Source: Rotaria macrura (Eukaryota > Rotifera > Eurotatoria > Philodinida > Philodinidae). Taken from it: DNA of 64,000 bases. The DNA lies in NCBI GenBank assembly GCA_900239685.1, contig OENT01000449.1, forward strand, positions 51,254 to 115,253, written 5' to 3'. Every line of letters begins with the position of its first letter. Within the stretch, counting starts at the first letter, position 1. The notes beneath the pieces were generated by a model. The model saw only the letters and a program-made list of their open reading frames with translations. It had not been told where the DNA came from and made no database searches. Of the stretch, positions 11,420 to 24,644 are shown piece after piece. Position numbers and translations under genes: made by a program.

Positions 11420-14400
11420 CTAACTAGCTGGAATCATTGTCGTGCTTGCCGATGAACAAAATGTAGTCCATTCTAATGGTAAACAGATTGCTGCTGGCGT
11501 ACAGCATGAATTGACGACACAGACAAATGAGTCCGATGCGCAAGCACTCGTGATAGCATTGCAGGGTGTCAGAAGAGAGCAAAGACAACCTGGTGCACAA
11601 TAATTGACATTGTTAGCTGTCCAATAGTTGAAACATCGTGTTGACGAGGAAAGACAAGTATTGTTATCACCTGAACCAAGACTGCACGGCGTTAGAGCAC
11701 AGTTGATATCCGATGATCTTGCAGAGTGAGACAATGCAGATGTTGTAAATTGAATAGTTTGGTCTGTCACTGTACAAGTATAATTGTTCGTTCCTGCAGT
11801 TTGATCTATACATTTAATGTTATATGTATTTATAAATAAAGGCTTTCAAAGTAAACGGAGAACTGTTGTCAATTTCTCGAATATAATCAGTTGATCATTT
11901 TTATGAAGCCGAGTGAATTTTACTGAAGTCTTTATTCTATGGAAACCGCAAATATGGATAATATGCAATTCATGTCTATATCTGATACGTGCACTTAATG
12001 AAATAAATGAGAGAGAACGTAAGTTTTAGTGATGGAAGGACCTATAAAAAGGAAAACAGGGAATTGTAGACTCAATGCTCAAGCCATCGATCTACTTCGC
12101 AGCTATAACTAAATATATATATATATATAGTGCCGAATAGAACCTGGAGTACTAACCATCTCTTGACGAAAACTTCATGGAACTCTTATCAGTAGCTACT
12201 CAACATGTGTTCTAACATTCATAAAAGGGAATTAGATGAAGCGCATGATCAAATAGATAATTACTCGACACTAAAAGCGAAGAGATTGGTGTCGGAAATG
12301 ATGTATTTGTCACTGAAGTGATCCAATTACTATAGGCTGGTACGCGAGTGTAAACACCGGAATAACTTGGTTGTGCACAACCGATGCCGGTACTGGTTGC
12401 ACCGACCAATATCCATTGATTACTAGTAGTAAACGCCATGAGTGGTCCACCAGAGTCACCTTGACATGCATCTGAAACAATATGAACCATATAAATTTTT
12501 AAGGCATAAGAAAAATTCGTACGATCAACCACCTTTTCCACCACCATCGACTCCTGCACACAACTGTTTTGTCCAATTGGTCAATACTGGACGACAAGTA
12601 GACGATTGATGATCAACCGTTTTCAAAGTCACTTGTTGAAGAGTCGTCGACAGGGGTCCATATTCCGATGTTCTACCCCATCCCACTGTCACAACCTACA
12701 GTACTGAGCAATATTGTAGCTCACTTCCGATCAAATAATACTGTCTTACGTAGAAAAATCTCTATTCTTTGACATCAAATACACTATACCATAGCTGAGG
12801 GTAAAATCAATCCTATTCTACAGAATTTTCGATTTCAAGAAAATAGGTATTGGTTCAAGTTAATTGTTTGTTTGTTGATAAATAATATTAACAAGTTTAG
12901 TGGCTGTATGAGTTACCTATTACATATCTGAATTTCAATGTATTACACTGATTCTACTCAAGGATTAGACATTCTTTGATATTTAAAGTAATCAAATGTT
13001 TCGTTCTATATGGATTTACAAAACATGAAAAACTTCAAAGCAAATTTACTATTAACATATTTTAATGAGCTATTCAGCTATTCCTATCATCAGATGCCAT
13101 GTCATTGATGGTCGAATGCAGTTTAAATCAAAGTACTATAGATAGAGATACGTGCGTATGATCTTAAACTACAATGAAAATTCGATTTGAAAAGCATCAA
13201 TGTACTTTTCAGTTATGCTATTTGATAAGTCATTCACTACAAGTCACTGACATAAATGACAATCACATATATAACGTAGAATTCAAGATGTTAGAGTATT
13301 ACTTTGATAGTCTAAATTTTTCGATAAACTTCAAGTTGTATATGAAATATCTATCTGTGTTTTTGCTTTCTCCATGAAATGGAGTAGTGAATTTTACGAA
13401 TAGTTGATGCTTTCTTATTTTTGATCGATGCAGTAACATTTGAATTTATAAATTCCATCTCAATTGTTTCTCTTATAGAACAACATACTCGCACATAGTG
13501 TTCGTTCTGAACAGGTCTTGTGATGATATATAAAAGTATGCAAATGTATTTCAATTATTGGTAGAGCAGTTAGAGAGTGCCTGCTAATGGTGTGTGAATT
13601 ATTTTCAATGTCTAGAATGGGCTGCTTAATTTCAATCCACTATCTTCTCGTAACAAGCACAGGTGCACAGGGTATAAGTTCATGCCAACATCTTGCACAA
13701 CATATCTGTCGCTGTCTTTCAGAAACACGATGAACATTTCAACATCAAGCAACTGATCGATTAATATTGTTACTCTTCGATACGGATACGGACAGAAGTA
13801 GACTCAATCTGGCTCTATGAGAAAGAGTACTACGTTGTTTTTCACTAGTAATTCGTATGAGATACCTGAAATATCAGTTACCCGAAAAATTAATATTTTC
13901 ATAAATTATTTTGCTGCAATTTAAAATCAATTAAATTCATTCGCTCAGAATTATAAGATATGAATTCATTATTGACAACTATTACTCACGGTAAAATAAA
14001 ATATTTGCTAGAGCTGTTCAATATCTTATTGAGCAGAACCTTGCAAGATATTATAGGTATTTCTTTTCAATCACGTTGCTTGTATGAGGAAAGAGCTCGA
14101 GATTCAGCACCTATGTCGATTCAGTTAGTTATTCTACAACGATATACTTTATGTTAATGGGGGTAACAACTAGATTGCCATAGGAGACGTTACATATTTA
14201 TGTCAAATCATTGAGATTTTTTACATAATGAAAAAAAGCAGTCACCATGTATGAGATTCCTTACTCGTAACATCATTTTTGATTAATGAAGAGCTAGTTT
14301 AAAATTCGAAATTCGAGGATTGAGTACCATCTTAGAAGGGAAGTATTCTACATGGTGTTATCTATGATTTTTTTCGGATACCTTCAGAATATGGTTAAAC

Positions 14401-15118
14401 AAATAATAACACAACTACACGTTTAGAAATGTTAATAGACACAGGTTTTAGGTGATTAACTTCTATCAATATTTACTCTCTTCTCAATTGAAGTCTGTAT
14501 GAAGGAATGCAAATTGTGCAACATGATTGTTTTATATGACTTATGTAGTATTTATTTATCCTTTTAGCTGATTCATTGGATCAAATGAAACAAAATTAGA
14601 TTGTTACTCACGGTTGTCTGAGCTGGTGGCCATTCTCCAGCGGATAAGGTCCCGGCATTAACTGATGCCAAACAAATAGGTTTTAAGTTTGAATCGCTCA
14701 TATTGAGTGGTGGTGAAAGTTGGAGAAGAGCAATATCATCTACGAAGGTACTGGGCTCATAGTTGGGGTGTGAAATCACATTCGTAGGCACTCGAGTTTG
14801 ACTACCAGAATACACTGTATTGGACCCAGCATAAACGAGAATTCGAGATGCCGGAACTCCGACGACGCAATGAGCTGCTGTGAGAATCCATGATTCCGAT
14901 AGAATCGATCCACCACACAAAGAACTACCTCGAATAGAGATAGAGACCGCCCATCCCCATGCATGTGGGCCAGAATTTTCTCCGCCCACTATACGTGAAA
15001 CTAATGATTGATTGCTCGAACAACCACAGTTTAACTTAGGATTACATGAGTAAGCTGTTTCATGACTTCGTTGAATATTCACCACCAATGCGATCAAACA
15101 GAACATCATTAGCTGCAT
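11420..15118 (-). CDS. Secreted trypsin-like serine protease (S1) with Cys-rich tail
   Basis: Exons in transcription order: 14612-15118, 12533-12695, 12265-12471, 11420-11793 (416 aa). The ATG at 15116-15118 starts a signal peptide ([13 protein letters not shown]); the longer open frame upstream begins with TTG and is rejected. The zymogen cleavage site is R42-IVGG. The triad is complete: H83 (TAAHC), D128 (DDIALL) and S230 (GDSGGP). D224, six residues before the serine, predicts cleavage after Arg/Lys. Introns are 1916, 61 and 471 nt, all GT-AG and in phase. The last intron is the weakest point. Without it, translation ends at 12212 just after the protease domain. With it, the frame continues into a tail of about 125 residues rich in Cys, Ser and Thr that I do not recognise. 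The role is probably digestive or extracellular proteolysis. Confidence 0.86.
12696..14611 (-). other. Long first intron of the trypsin-like protease
   Basis: 1916 nt between the exon ending PAQTT and the exon starting VVTVGWG. The donor is GTGAGT and the acceptor TGTAG. The interior holds only scattered short open frames and no recognised element. It is over 20 times longer than the short introns typical of this window. Confidence 0.75.
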
Positions 15119-18100
15119 TTTATTCGTTCGCCGAAGGATGTTTGCAAGAATACAATCGAGTGGCAAATCTCAAAGGCACAACATTTTTTCCTTCGTTACT
15201 GTTGCGAAAAATCAAGAATGCTGCTTTTTGTTGACACTCTTATTACGTCGCAGAAAGTTTGTCGATGAATAAGTGTATAAAAAGAAACTTCTAATTCGTT
15301 TTCGATGATGCGTATATCTTGTAGTTTTATTTCCTGAACGAGAAAAAAAAACAAGAATTATCGATATGACCCTATGATGTTTGAGCACGAGATTATATTT
15401 GATTGTTATTTTACAGTGTTAAACGAACTAATTGACATGATCGAAAATCTCACTAATTTTATGCTTGAAATAAGAAAAAACCTCTTCAACATTTATCTAG
15501 AATACAGCTTTCATATGGCTGTAGCTAATAATTAACATATGAAATGTATCCATTCATGGGATCCGACCGTTAGTTCGAGACTAAGGGCAATGTTTGATTC
15601 GATCAAAAGAAGATTGACACTCGCATTTGACTTAATATTCATACCCAGATGGAGTACATACTCAAACAGTATATTTTCTAAGTAGTAATCTTACTTTTAC
15701 GTAAGAAAAAAATTAATTTCATTCGTTATATGGCAGATAATAATGTCAGAAAGAAAATGAATCTGTGCATGTGAACCGAGTTCGTTGAATACATCAGTAT
15801 TAAAAAATACCGGATACGAGGTTTCATTTCAGCGTGGAGGTATCTCATTGTTCATGAATTGTCACAAATGATTAGCGATACTAATAAGCTCACATTCTCT
15901 CATTAGAATTGGTAAGTTTAATAAAAATAATCTAAAATATTGAGTGAAAAAGTGGTAGCTTGAAGTGAAGAAAATATAACATACTTATACATTTTACATT
16001 TCCAACTTTACTCGCTCGTTTAACTTAGAGTAGACTATTGTCGTCCACGAAGACTCAAGTGAATGTGCAACTTGTTTCAGAGTATACTAAAAAGTTTGTT
16101 TTTTTCTCTTTCTCTGCATCGAATCTGCAGTGAGTGTGCTGTCACAAAAATAAAAAAAGGAAACTTTACTGTTGTTCATGGAAACCTTAACCATACGATC
16201 TTGTCGAGTACAATGAAATCATAGAGGAAAGAGAAGATTTAATTTGAAAAAGAAAATGACTGTTTTTTTTACAGCTAATAGTTGTTTAAAACCTTTATTA
16301 TTTTTTTAAAAATGAAGCGAATGAGAAGGGTGATTGATTGCTCACTGATTTCAGGGTTCGAGTATCATTGGCGGCTTAGACACGAGAAAGCGTAAGGATG
16401 CAAAAACATATTCGAGGGCGTGGGTAGGGTTTGGAATGCTTTAACTTTTCCCGGTATCATCTGATATTATAATTTATCTTCCTCTATAAGATATTTATCA
16501 TATTTCATTCCCATACCATGATTCCATGAATCCAATCACCTTGTTGTCATTAAAGTAGATTCAGAACTACTCTAATGATTCAAACACAGTTTGATGCTTG
16601 AGATAAAGCAAGTAGAGAATGTTGAACAATCCTGACGTTTAAAAACACAGAAACAGATAATCTGTTCGACTTGACTGTTGTTTAATGTGGAAAAACACAT
16701 CGTCATATGCTTATATTAACTGTAAAAACTAGGTTTTGACCAATCGTTGGCATTGTCAAAATGAGTTTCAGAACTGAAGATTGCATTTACTGATGAAAAG
16801 TTTATTGTGACGTAATAATAATGGGTTGAGATTCGAGATCAACACAGAAGCAATCATTCATAAGATAGAATGTGACGAAGTCTATAGTTAAAGAATACTA
16901 GCTATTTATTCATGACTCAGAGTTTCTTGTAAGGTAAGGACGTTGAAATGGTTTATGGTCATGCAAGGTTATAATTTTGAGATAAAATCGTTGTAAAACG
17001 TGATAGCCAACATTGCAAAGTGATCCGTCTCTTATCTCATACTCGATTTCATAATGCTTGTTGAAGTTTGAAACGTTGACGCTTGGATACAGTAAAAGAA
17101 TCGGTTTGTATATTAGAGATCTTGCTAGTTAAGCTGTACATGAATATCACATGGTGAGAGCGCTAGAAAATCGGTAAGTTGTTTCGAACATTGCTCTGGT
17201 AATTTAAATAGACAAAAATAATATTATTCGCCTGCTCACTGCTTGATATTGATTTAGTAGATACGTTAAGAACCGAACTATGGTGGCAATAATTACACTA
17301 TGCCATTCTTCACGATTTTAAAAGAAAATATGGAAAGGTTCCTTTTCGCAATAGTAGAAAATATTGAAATCAGATCTGTATTTTTAGAAGAAAAGTGTAC
17401 TAGTTGAGGTCGAGGACATATTAGAAAATGTCAGTAATAGTTTGATTTATTTAGGAATAGTTTGCGTTATCTGTTACTGAAAGAAAACAGTATATTATTT
17501 TTGAATCTTTATATTATCACGCAAACTAGTGATTCGGCATACACGACGATTATACTTCAAAAATCGTTGTGACTTTAATACCTTAAGAGTGCTGTCATTA
17601 TTCTTTCTAAATGTTTATCTATAGATGTTAAATATTATTTTTAAAAAGGGCTAAAGAAAAATAAATCTTGCTAGTTTTTCTTTAAACAATCGAGAATATC
17701 ATGTCCATATATATTCCAGCAGAAGAGAAAAAATAGACGTTTAGACCATCAGGAAAGCAAAGAGAATGTACTGAGATGAACAGGAGAGATCATAACTGCG
17801 TATTCTCCAGAAAGTTTTCCTTAAATAATGTATTTTTAAATATGTATCGACACAAGAGAATATTTGTGAATTCTGCACGTCTTCAGAAACGAGAATTTAC
17901 TGTAAGACTTTTAAACTGATATTTGATTTCTTTTTACAGTGGTTACTTTTTAAAATCAATATTAACAATTATAATTGTTAAGGCAAACATCTGGAAAAAG
18001 TTCGAAGAAAATGATAAGTATGTAATGAAATCTTGGTCAACAGTATAAATATTATTCTTACATTGATTTTTGCTGAACGAGCAGTGATTTGATAGGAATC

Positions 18101-18177
18101 AAATTTTCACCCATATCATGTCTCTTGTTCTTGTTAATTCGCATTTCTATTCAGAAGACCATACGTTTCTTTTCTAG
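15119..18177. other. Intergenic, no gene seen
   Basis: About 3 kb of AT-rich sequence between divergent genes: the protease on minus and the ENPP-like gene on plus. It presumably holds both promoters, but I see no specific element. Confidence 0.5.
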
Positions 18178-18208
18178 ATTTTAGCCATTTCATTTGTTGA
18201 AAAACGAA

Positions 18209-19570
18209 ATGACTTCCGTTCAAGAGTATCCAGAACCAAAAGAAAACACTCAAACAGGTGTAAAACGTGTTTTCTTATTCAGCAATTCAAAACAAATGGA
18301 AATGCTTGTTATAGCAATTTTAATCCTAATGTTTATTGGTGCTTTAATTGCATTAATAGTTATTGTCGCTCAACTTGATAGAAAATCGAATGTGCAAATA
18401 CAGTTGCAACGAAAGCTTTTATTTATAGTTGTAGATGGTATTCCTGCAGATGTACTAGAGAATGTTTCAGTTCCGAACATGAAAAAAATTCAAGAACTTG
18501 GAAGTTACACTAGAGCATATGTTGGAGGAGAAAAAGGTGGTTACTCGGAAGCACCTACTATTTCAGCTCCTGGCTATATGAATCTACTCACTGGTACATG
18601 GCCTAATAAACATAATGTGTACGATAATAGTGTCGATTTTCCGAATTACAATTATAAAAATATTTTTCGACTTTTCAAAGAACAATATTCAGATAGGACG
18701 ATTGCCATTTTTTCAACGTGGACAGCTAATCGTATCCAACTTATCGGCGAAGGACTCGCCAGTGCAGGTAATATTACATTTGATTATAAATTCGATGGAT
18801 ACGAATTCGATGAAACTACTTATCCTCATGATCCAGATGACCGATTTATCTTTGACATCGATCAACGTGTGACTAATGAAACTGCAGCATGTGTCAAAGT
18901 ATACGGCCCTGACCTTTCATGGGTTTATCTACAATATACTGATGACGTAGGACATACTTATGGAGACAGTGAACAATTTAACCTAGCAGTCAAGGATGTT
19001 GACTATCAAATTGGACAAATTTGGGAAGCTATTGATTACCGAATAAAACAATATGAAGAAGACTGGCTAATCGTTATTACGACAGACCATGGTCGCGACG
19101 ACGTTACGGGTACAGAACATGGCGATCAATCGGAAAGAGAACGAACAACCTGGATATTAACAAATAGTCAACAAACAAATGCTTACTTCCGTGATTTTGA
19201 GCCAGCTATTGTTGACATTTATCCTACGATTTCAAAATGGTTAGGTCTTATTATTTCGATTGAATCCAATAGAGAATTAGATGGAGTCGCATTGACAGGA
19301 CCAGTTACATTGATCAAACCGAAAATGACTCTAATTGATGCTAATTTACACATTAATTGGACAGTTTTATACCCTACAGGAGATGTAAAGGTATGGCTAT
19401 CGACTACGAATTATTTTAAGGATGGTATGAAAGACGAGTATCATTTAGTTGGAACAGCACCCGTCGATAAAACCATGATTATTGTTGATATCAAAGACCA
19501 TCCGTCGAATTTCTATAAAGTAGTCCTAGAAGGACCATACAACACATTGAATCGATGGCTGATTCGATAA
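18209..19570 (+). CDS. ENPP-like membrane nucleotide pyrophosphatase/phosphodiesterase
   Basis: Single exon, 453 aa. I start at the ATG at 18209; the open frame extends five codons upstream only to a TTG. A hydrophobic segment at about residues 32-55, after a short charged N-terminus, predicts a type II anchor with the catalytic domain outside the cell. The alkaline-phosphatase-superfamily metal site is visible: D76 (VVDGIP), nucleophile region TISAPG (S119 most likely), D245 and H249 (DDVGH), D293 and H294 (TTDHG), H304 (EHG). A beta-rich tail of about 80 residues follows. The expected reaction is hydrolysis of phosphodiester or pyrophosphate bonds of extracellular nucleotides; the exact substrate is unknown. 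The TISAPGY...LLTGTWP pattern and the tail look more like bacterial family members than vertebrate ENPPs. A 3' splice site (TTTCTAG) ends at 18177, 31 nt before the ATG. AATAAA lies at 19595-19600. Confidence 0.88.
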   Translation: MTSVQEYPEPKENTQTGVKRVFLFSNSKQMEMLVIAILILMFIGALIALIVIVAQLDRKSNVQIQLQRKLLFIVVDGIPADVLENVSVPNMKKIQELGSYTRAYVGGEKGGYSEAPTISAPGYMNLLTGTWPNKHNVYDNSVDFPNYNYKNIFRLFKEQYSDRTIAIFSTWTANRIQLIGEGLASAGNITFDYKFDGYEFDETTYPHDPDDRFIFDIDQRVTNETAACVKVYGPDLSWVYLQYTDDVGHTYGDSEQFNLAVKDVDYQIGQIWEAIDYRIKQYEEDWLIVITTDHGRDDVTGTEHGDQSERERTTWILTNSQQTNAYFRDFEPAIVDIYPTISKWLGLIISIESNRELDGVALTGPVTLIKPKMTLIDANLHINWTVLYPTGDVKVWLSTTNYFKDGMKDEYHLVGTAPVDKTMIIVDIKDHPSNFYKVVLEGPYNTLNRWLIR

Positions 19571-19594
19571 TGAAGTTACATCATACGTAACAAT

Positions 19595-19600
19595 AATAAA
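19595..19600 (+). terminator. Polyadenylation signal AATAAA of the ENPP-like gene
   Basis: The hexamer lies 25 nt after the stop codon. The neighbouring mannosidase gene ends at 19992 on the other strand, with a candidate signal (TTTATT on plus) at 19869-19874, so the two genes converge tail to tail. Confidence 0.55.
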
Positions 19601-19991
19601 ACTACAGTGAATTTAGTCGTTGATTTTCGATTTTTAGACACATGCACACACACTCACCATCCGCTTGATTTCATTCTCGCTCAAACCTCTTTTAGTTGAA
19701 AACGTATTATACACTCATAGGGCAATATTCTGTTGCTATGATGTACGTAACTCTCATTCACATTAAATACGTGGATTTGCCGTAATTATACGCGTCTGAT
19801 TAATAAAACATAGCCTGTATTCTAATCATATGATATCTATGGAATGCTTTTTATAGAAAGCATAGACATTTATTCATATCAGTGGTGAATTCGCTAGATG
19901 TAGAAACTATAAATTGTTAGAAAAAAGAGGGGTACTCTCTTGGTTTGATTGGAGCAACAGAAAGTCAAATTATTTGTAAGATATGCGTACT

Positions 19992-22900
19992 CTAATTGAT
20001 TGTAATTTGAAATGTTCTAATTTGCATTGGGTATAGAGTAACTATTGTTTCATGCAGAGAATTTCGTTCTAGAAAACGATACGTAGGTTTGTGTATTATA
20101 TCAGGCACGAAAGCTTAAAATCAGCATTAAACTTACGCTCTTTATTAACATGTGACGAGTTGCCATCATCAGTCATCCAGTCTAATCGATGTAAGTCAGA
20201 GAGAGGTAAGTTGGCACTGAGTATTAATTCATGTACATCGACAATCATGCCAATAGTTGTGAATAAATCTTTTATATCGATAGTAACTGGTTGTGAATAA
20301 GTCTCATCTTCATTCAATTCAAAATAATGTTCAACTCTAACAAGATACTCTTTCGCATTTAATTGATCAAATGTCAAGAGATGAACATTAAGTGGCATTG
20401 AACCTAACAGAGCCGACCATGTTTGACGATAGCTCATCGAATAATTTGTGTAGGATGATGTGTCAGGCAGTGCATACGTAACTAGAGGATGCATGAACAG
20501 ATGTTGAGCGCTGGTTCGATGAATGCGTGCACTGTAAGTTGGTGGTTCAAAGAGAAGATGATGTTTACCACGAACAACAAGACCTTTGCCATAAGCCGTC
20601 TCATTCAATGCTTCATTAAGACTGACTCCATCAGTATAGAGAATTCTACGATGAAGCATAATTTCTATAGAACCATTATACATGCTTCCACCACCTTCCG
20701 ATCGATCTGAAAATTTGAATCATGATGAAATGAGTCATAGTGTAGGAGAAAAAGTAATCCGTACCAGTGAGTATAGTCAATTGACGTTGATTATCTCGAA
20801 TCCAAATTCGGCTATTGATTGGATAATAGTTACCACTAACTGGCTCGTCACTCGAATAATTCCATGTTGGTCGATAATTACGAATACGTTCAAGTACTTC
20901 CCGTCCATTAGCATCTGTATAATATTTCGATGCACTATCGATGTCGGTATCATAGCGAATGACAATCTCTTTTCCAATGCCATCGTCAATAGGAATCGGT
21001 CCCAATGTCCATTCGATCTCAACGGATGGTGCTTTTGGATACAGAGTGATTTGTTGAGTCGCCCAATCGTTAAAAGCAATAAATGCTGTTTGCAATATAT
21101 TTGTTTTTGTACAATTTCTATTTGATTATTTTTCCTCGATATAGGACAAATCGCTCAGAGAACAACGTCAAATGAAGCTACTCACATCAAACGTTGATTA
21201 CTCACTGGTTGTGGATGAGAGTTCAATGGTCGAAACATGTAAGCACCAGATGCTTGAAAGCCTTCAGTGCTGTTACTAGGAAAACCTTTTAAAGAAAAAA
21301 AACACATGACTGACATAAACATACACCTGCTTTATTAAAATATATTGAGAAATAGATGTTTTAGCTGAAAATCAACTAACTAATGGAATTTAATAATTCA
21401 TTAGCAGTGCCAGTATCATTTGACTCAAAGCCGACTTATCGATGGTGGTATTTACTTCAATTGTTTAAGAATTTCTTAATTCATTATTTTTTTCTAGACA
21501 CAAAAGTAGTCATTCACTTTTTTCTAACACATCTCGTTCATAAAAAATAAAATTCTCTACTCTTCATTGCATCAAATAATTGTTTGCAAAATCTCTGGAG
21601 TTATTTACTTGAGTACCAATAGAAGCCTTGATTTGTGAATGGCAACGTCAAATTCTTTTCTAAATTAATGATCCGCTGCAAATTTCCATGATCGTCGAAC
21701 TCTATTCGTAGATGCTAACAAAATCAAAGAAACTACATGTATCAAGCATTCAAAACTTAACATGAACATCGTACTTCGTTTTGTAGAATACAAACTTCAT
21801 TTTTTTTCGTTATCACATTGTTATGAACTTTTCTGTCGTTACCGCCTTTCGTATCTAATTGTGAAGAAAAATTATGAATTTTTAATTTTAATGATTCATA
21901 AAAAGTAACAATGAGAAATTATGATAGTTTTATGATTGCGGTTGTTCTCGACCTGCATGTAAAAACATTCTATTTGCTTTATTAATAATACATACGTTTA
22001 GCTTCAAAATAATAAGTGTTATAGCCTATGGCAGGCAATGATGCTTCGAAGATATATTGATTTTGAGCAGTACTCGTTCGACCAGGAATCATTTTTGTGA
22101 TGTCTGCTAGGGGAAGGTACTGGAAGAAACAGAACAAAAACTAAATGATCATCTTTCTTGGATCTATCGTCTATTGTCTACTTCAGCTGAAACAAATTTC
22201 CCCATTGGATCACGAATCGAATATTCTCGAGTGACCGGTACATGAGGATAAATAGTCACTGGATGAAGGATTGGATTCCATAGTGTTACAGTGAACTACA
22301 AGAAAGAAAAAGATCCCTAGTGCAATGTTCATCGAAGTCATGTACTTGTTCTTGTCCTTCAATCAGTCGACATTCACTAATGTTTGACAGTGGACAAAGA
22401 AATTGACTGAATAAAGGTGATAGATGACCGTCTTTCTGTAAAAGTTTACCGTATGCATCATTGATAACATCCTATAGTAAATTCGTATCAATACTATCAG
22501 TCAGCGTAACCAAATAGTTTTATTTGAATACATACCGATACTCTGTCGAGTCCATCCGACAATCGTTGAACATAATCATCAGCAACATGCTGTCTTTCTG
22601 TGCCACTAACAGCATCATGATGTTGAACAATACCCATAGCTTCACCTATGAAAAACAAAACAAACTGATTATGCTGTGCACCAACAGGTTCGTCTTACTC
22701 AAATGAAAAATACTACTACGTCGATTGCTTTGTGTAAATGCATTCAATTGACGTGTTACTTGAAGAACATTGTTCGAATAACGTTCATATCCTTTGAGAG
22801 TAGAACGTGAAGTGTAGTAGCCAGTCCAGAAACCATGGGAATGAGTAGCATAGGGAAAGAAATCGTCAGTTTTTGTTGTCCATTGCTTTTTGGCATTATT

Positions 22901-24644
22901 CAAAGCGTATAAGTAGCATGAAGGAGTTGAATAGAAAACATTGACATCACTCCCATTGCCTTGCTAATGATCGATCAATCGAGAATTGCATCAGTTAATA
23001 GTTTTGCCTTATCTTTACCTGAGCATTGACATAGTTAATTAATTTATCCAAATTTTTGAATTTTTCATGGGCATTCTGATCTTGAAAGTCACTACCGAAT
23101 GTCATGATAATATGATTTGTAGTATAACTAGTGGCCTATGAATTATGAGAAATAATTATATGAAAAAGCCACTATGTTGAAACAATAAAATCATAAAGAA
23201 AAAGACCTCATTCCGTGCAGCGTCGATAAAGGCTTGAACACGTTCAGGAACGTTATAATCATGACGACGAACATCATCCTAAGATTCGTTAATTAAATAG
23301 AAGAAAACGAAGATTCAAATTTCAGCAAACCATGATCGGTGCATCTTTACATAGAAAATCGAAGCAGAACGAATTCGGTGCATCGTATCCATGGGGCAAA
23401 ATACCGGTAAATAGCCAGCCCTGACGATCTAGAAAACTTATTTTAGTAATACATACAGTATCACATCAATAGTATGTCGTATATTGAATGCAAAATGGTT
23501 TTCAAATTAGTTCGCATGGATTTGATTCGCACTTACCTAAGTTGGCACTTCCTTTCCAGATCATTTCCATCGTTTTTGTCAAGTTTCGTTGTGCAATGTC
23601 TTGATAGTCAGCTCGTCCAAAAAATAGACCATCGAAACCCATCTACTCATGTAGCTAGCAGAGTGAGTAATGCATCTGTGTTAGTATTGGAAATACCTGC
23701 GCAATCAATGAAGCCACCTCTCTTGAATGGCCAAATGGATCGATTTGCCAGCCGATTTTCGGTCGAGCACACTCACCGAACTGATCATGCAAGAACTCTG
23801 CACCTAAACTGTGTTGATCAATGATTGAATTGTAATGTGTTGCTCCTTCATCATGCATAGACCAACCACCAGAAATGAACTCGAGGCGACCTACATAGTT
23901 ATTAATATTAAATAGAAAAGAAGTACATATTTGTTCGCTCTAGTGCTCATTCTGTTCTTTAAACAGAATCTACACATAGATCCGTCTGTCAAATTCAATA
24001 TTCTTTTCTGTTCAACTCTATAGACTAAGTGGGCAGAGATTATACTGATAAGATTCATGTTGAAGTTCTTTTTCAATAACCTTCATTGACAAGTTGTCTA
24101 ACTGTGTTATGCATTTCATCGGATTGTTGATTCCACCAACGCCAAAAGAATGCCATTTCGACATAGATATACCGTCGATCAGGATTGTCAAGCAGTGCTT
24201 GAATCACTGAATCAATAATGTATTGAACGCCTCGGTTACAAATTTCACTGCGTGCTAAAAAAACAAGAAAATAGTGCAAGTCAATCACTAACGCTTTTTT
24301 CATTGTTGGTTCTACTAAACGCATAACTTACATCCATAGTAATATTGATCAATTGTTTTGAGCCAACCAACATCATCGTGTGTGTGAGGTACAATATGAA
24401 CATTAAGTTTATTCGGATAGCCCAAGTTACAAAACTAGAACATTAGTATTTCTATCATCTAACTCTAAATATGAATGTATAAACGGTGTTTATTACATTA
24501 TATCCACAACTAGTTTTTGAGGGGATTGGTACTGCAAAACTGCGTATAATAAACAAAAGAACAACTATCCAACATATTGTCAGATGAATGGCCTAAATAC
24601 TGTACCATAGTCATTTTTTAAAGTGACGGCAAGCAACTTACCAT
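19992..24644 (-). CDS. MAN2B1: Lysosomal alpha-mannosidase (GH38), complete 20-exon gene
   Basis: Removes alpha-linked mannose from N-glycans in the lysosome. Exons: 24642-24644, 24497-24592, 24332-24434, 24081-24254, 23697-23890, 23537-23642, 23331-23428, 23207-23278, 23019-23135, 22699-22963, 22536-22645, 22346-22471, 22182-22295, 21996-22119, 21775-21854, 21609-21714, 21186-21285, 20765-21117, 20137-20706, 19992-20068. They total 2988 nt (995 aa), close to the mammalian enzyme. All introns are GT-AG (49-323 nt) and in phase. The ATG stands alone in exon 1; exon 2 gives a signal peptide ([16 protein letters not shown]). The active site is intact: zinc ligands H52 and D54 (PHTHDDVGW), nucleophile D176 (QIDPFGHS), H419 (QHHDAVSGT). 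Family landmarks continue to the C-terminus ([26 protein letters not shown]). Upstream is a 2-kb gene-free stretch. Confidence 0.95.

Noticed and set aside
20091..21125. Plus-strand open frames of up to 147 codons at 20.1-21.1 kb
   Set aside because: They are antisense to mannosidase exons 18 and 19, whose family match is certain.
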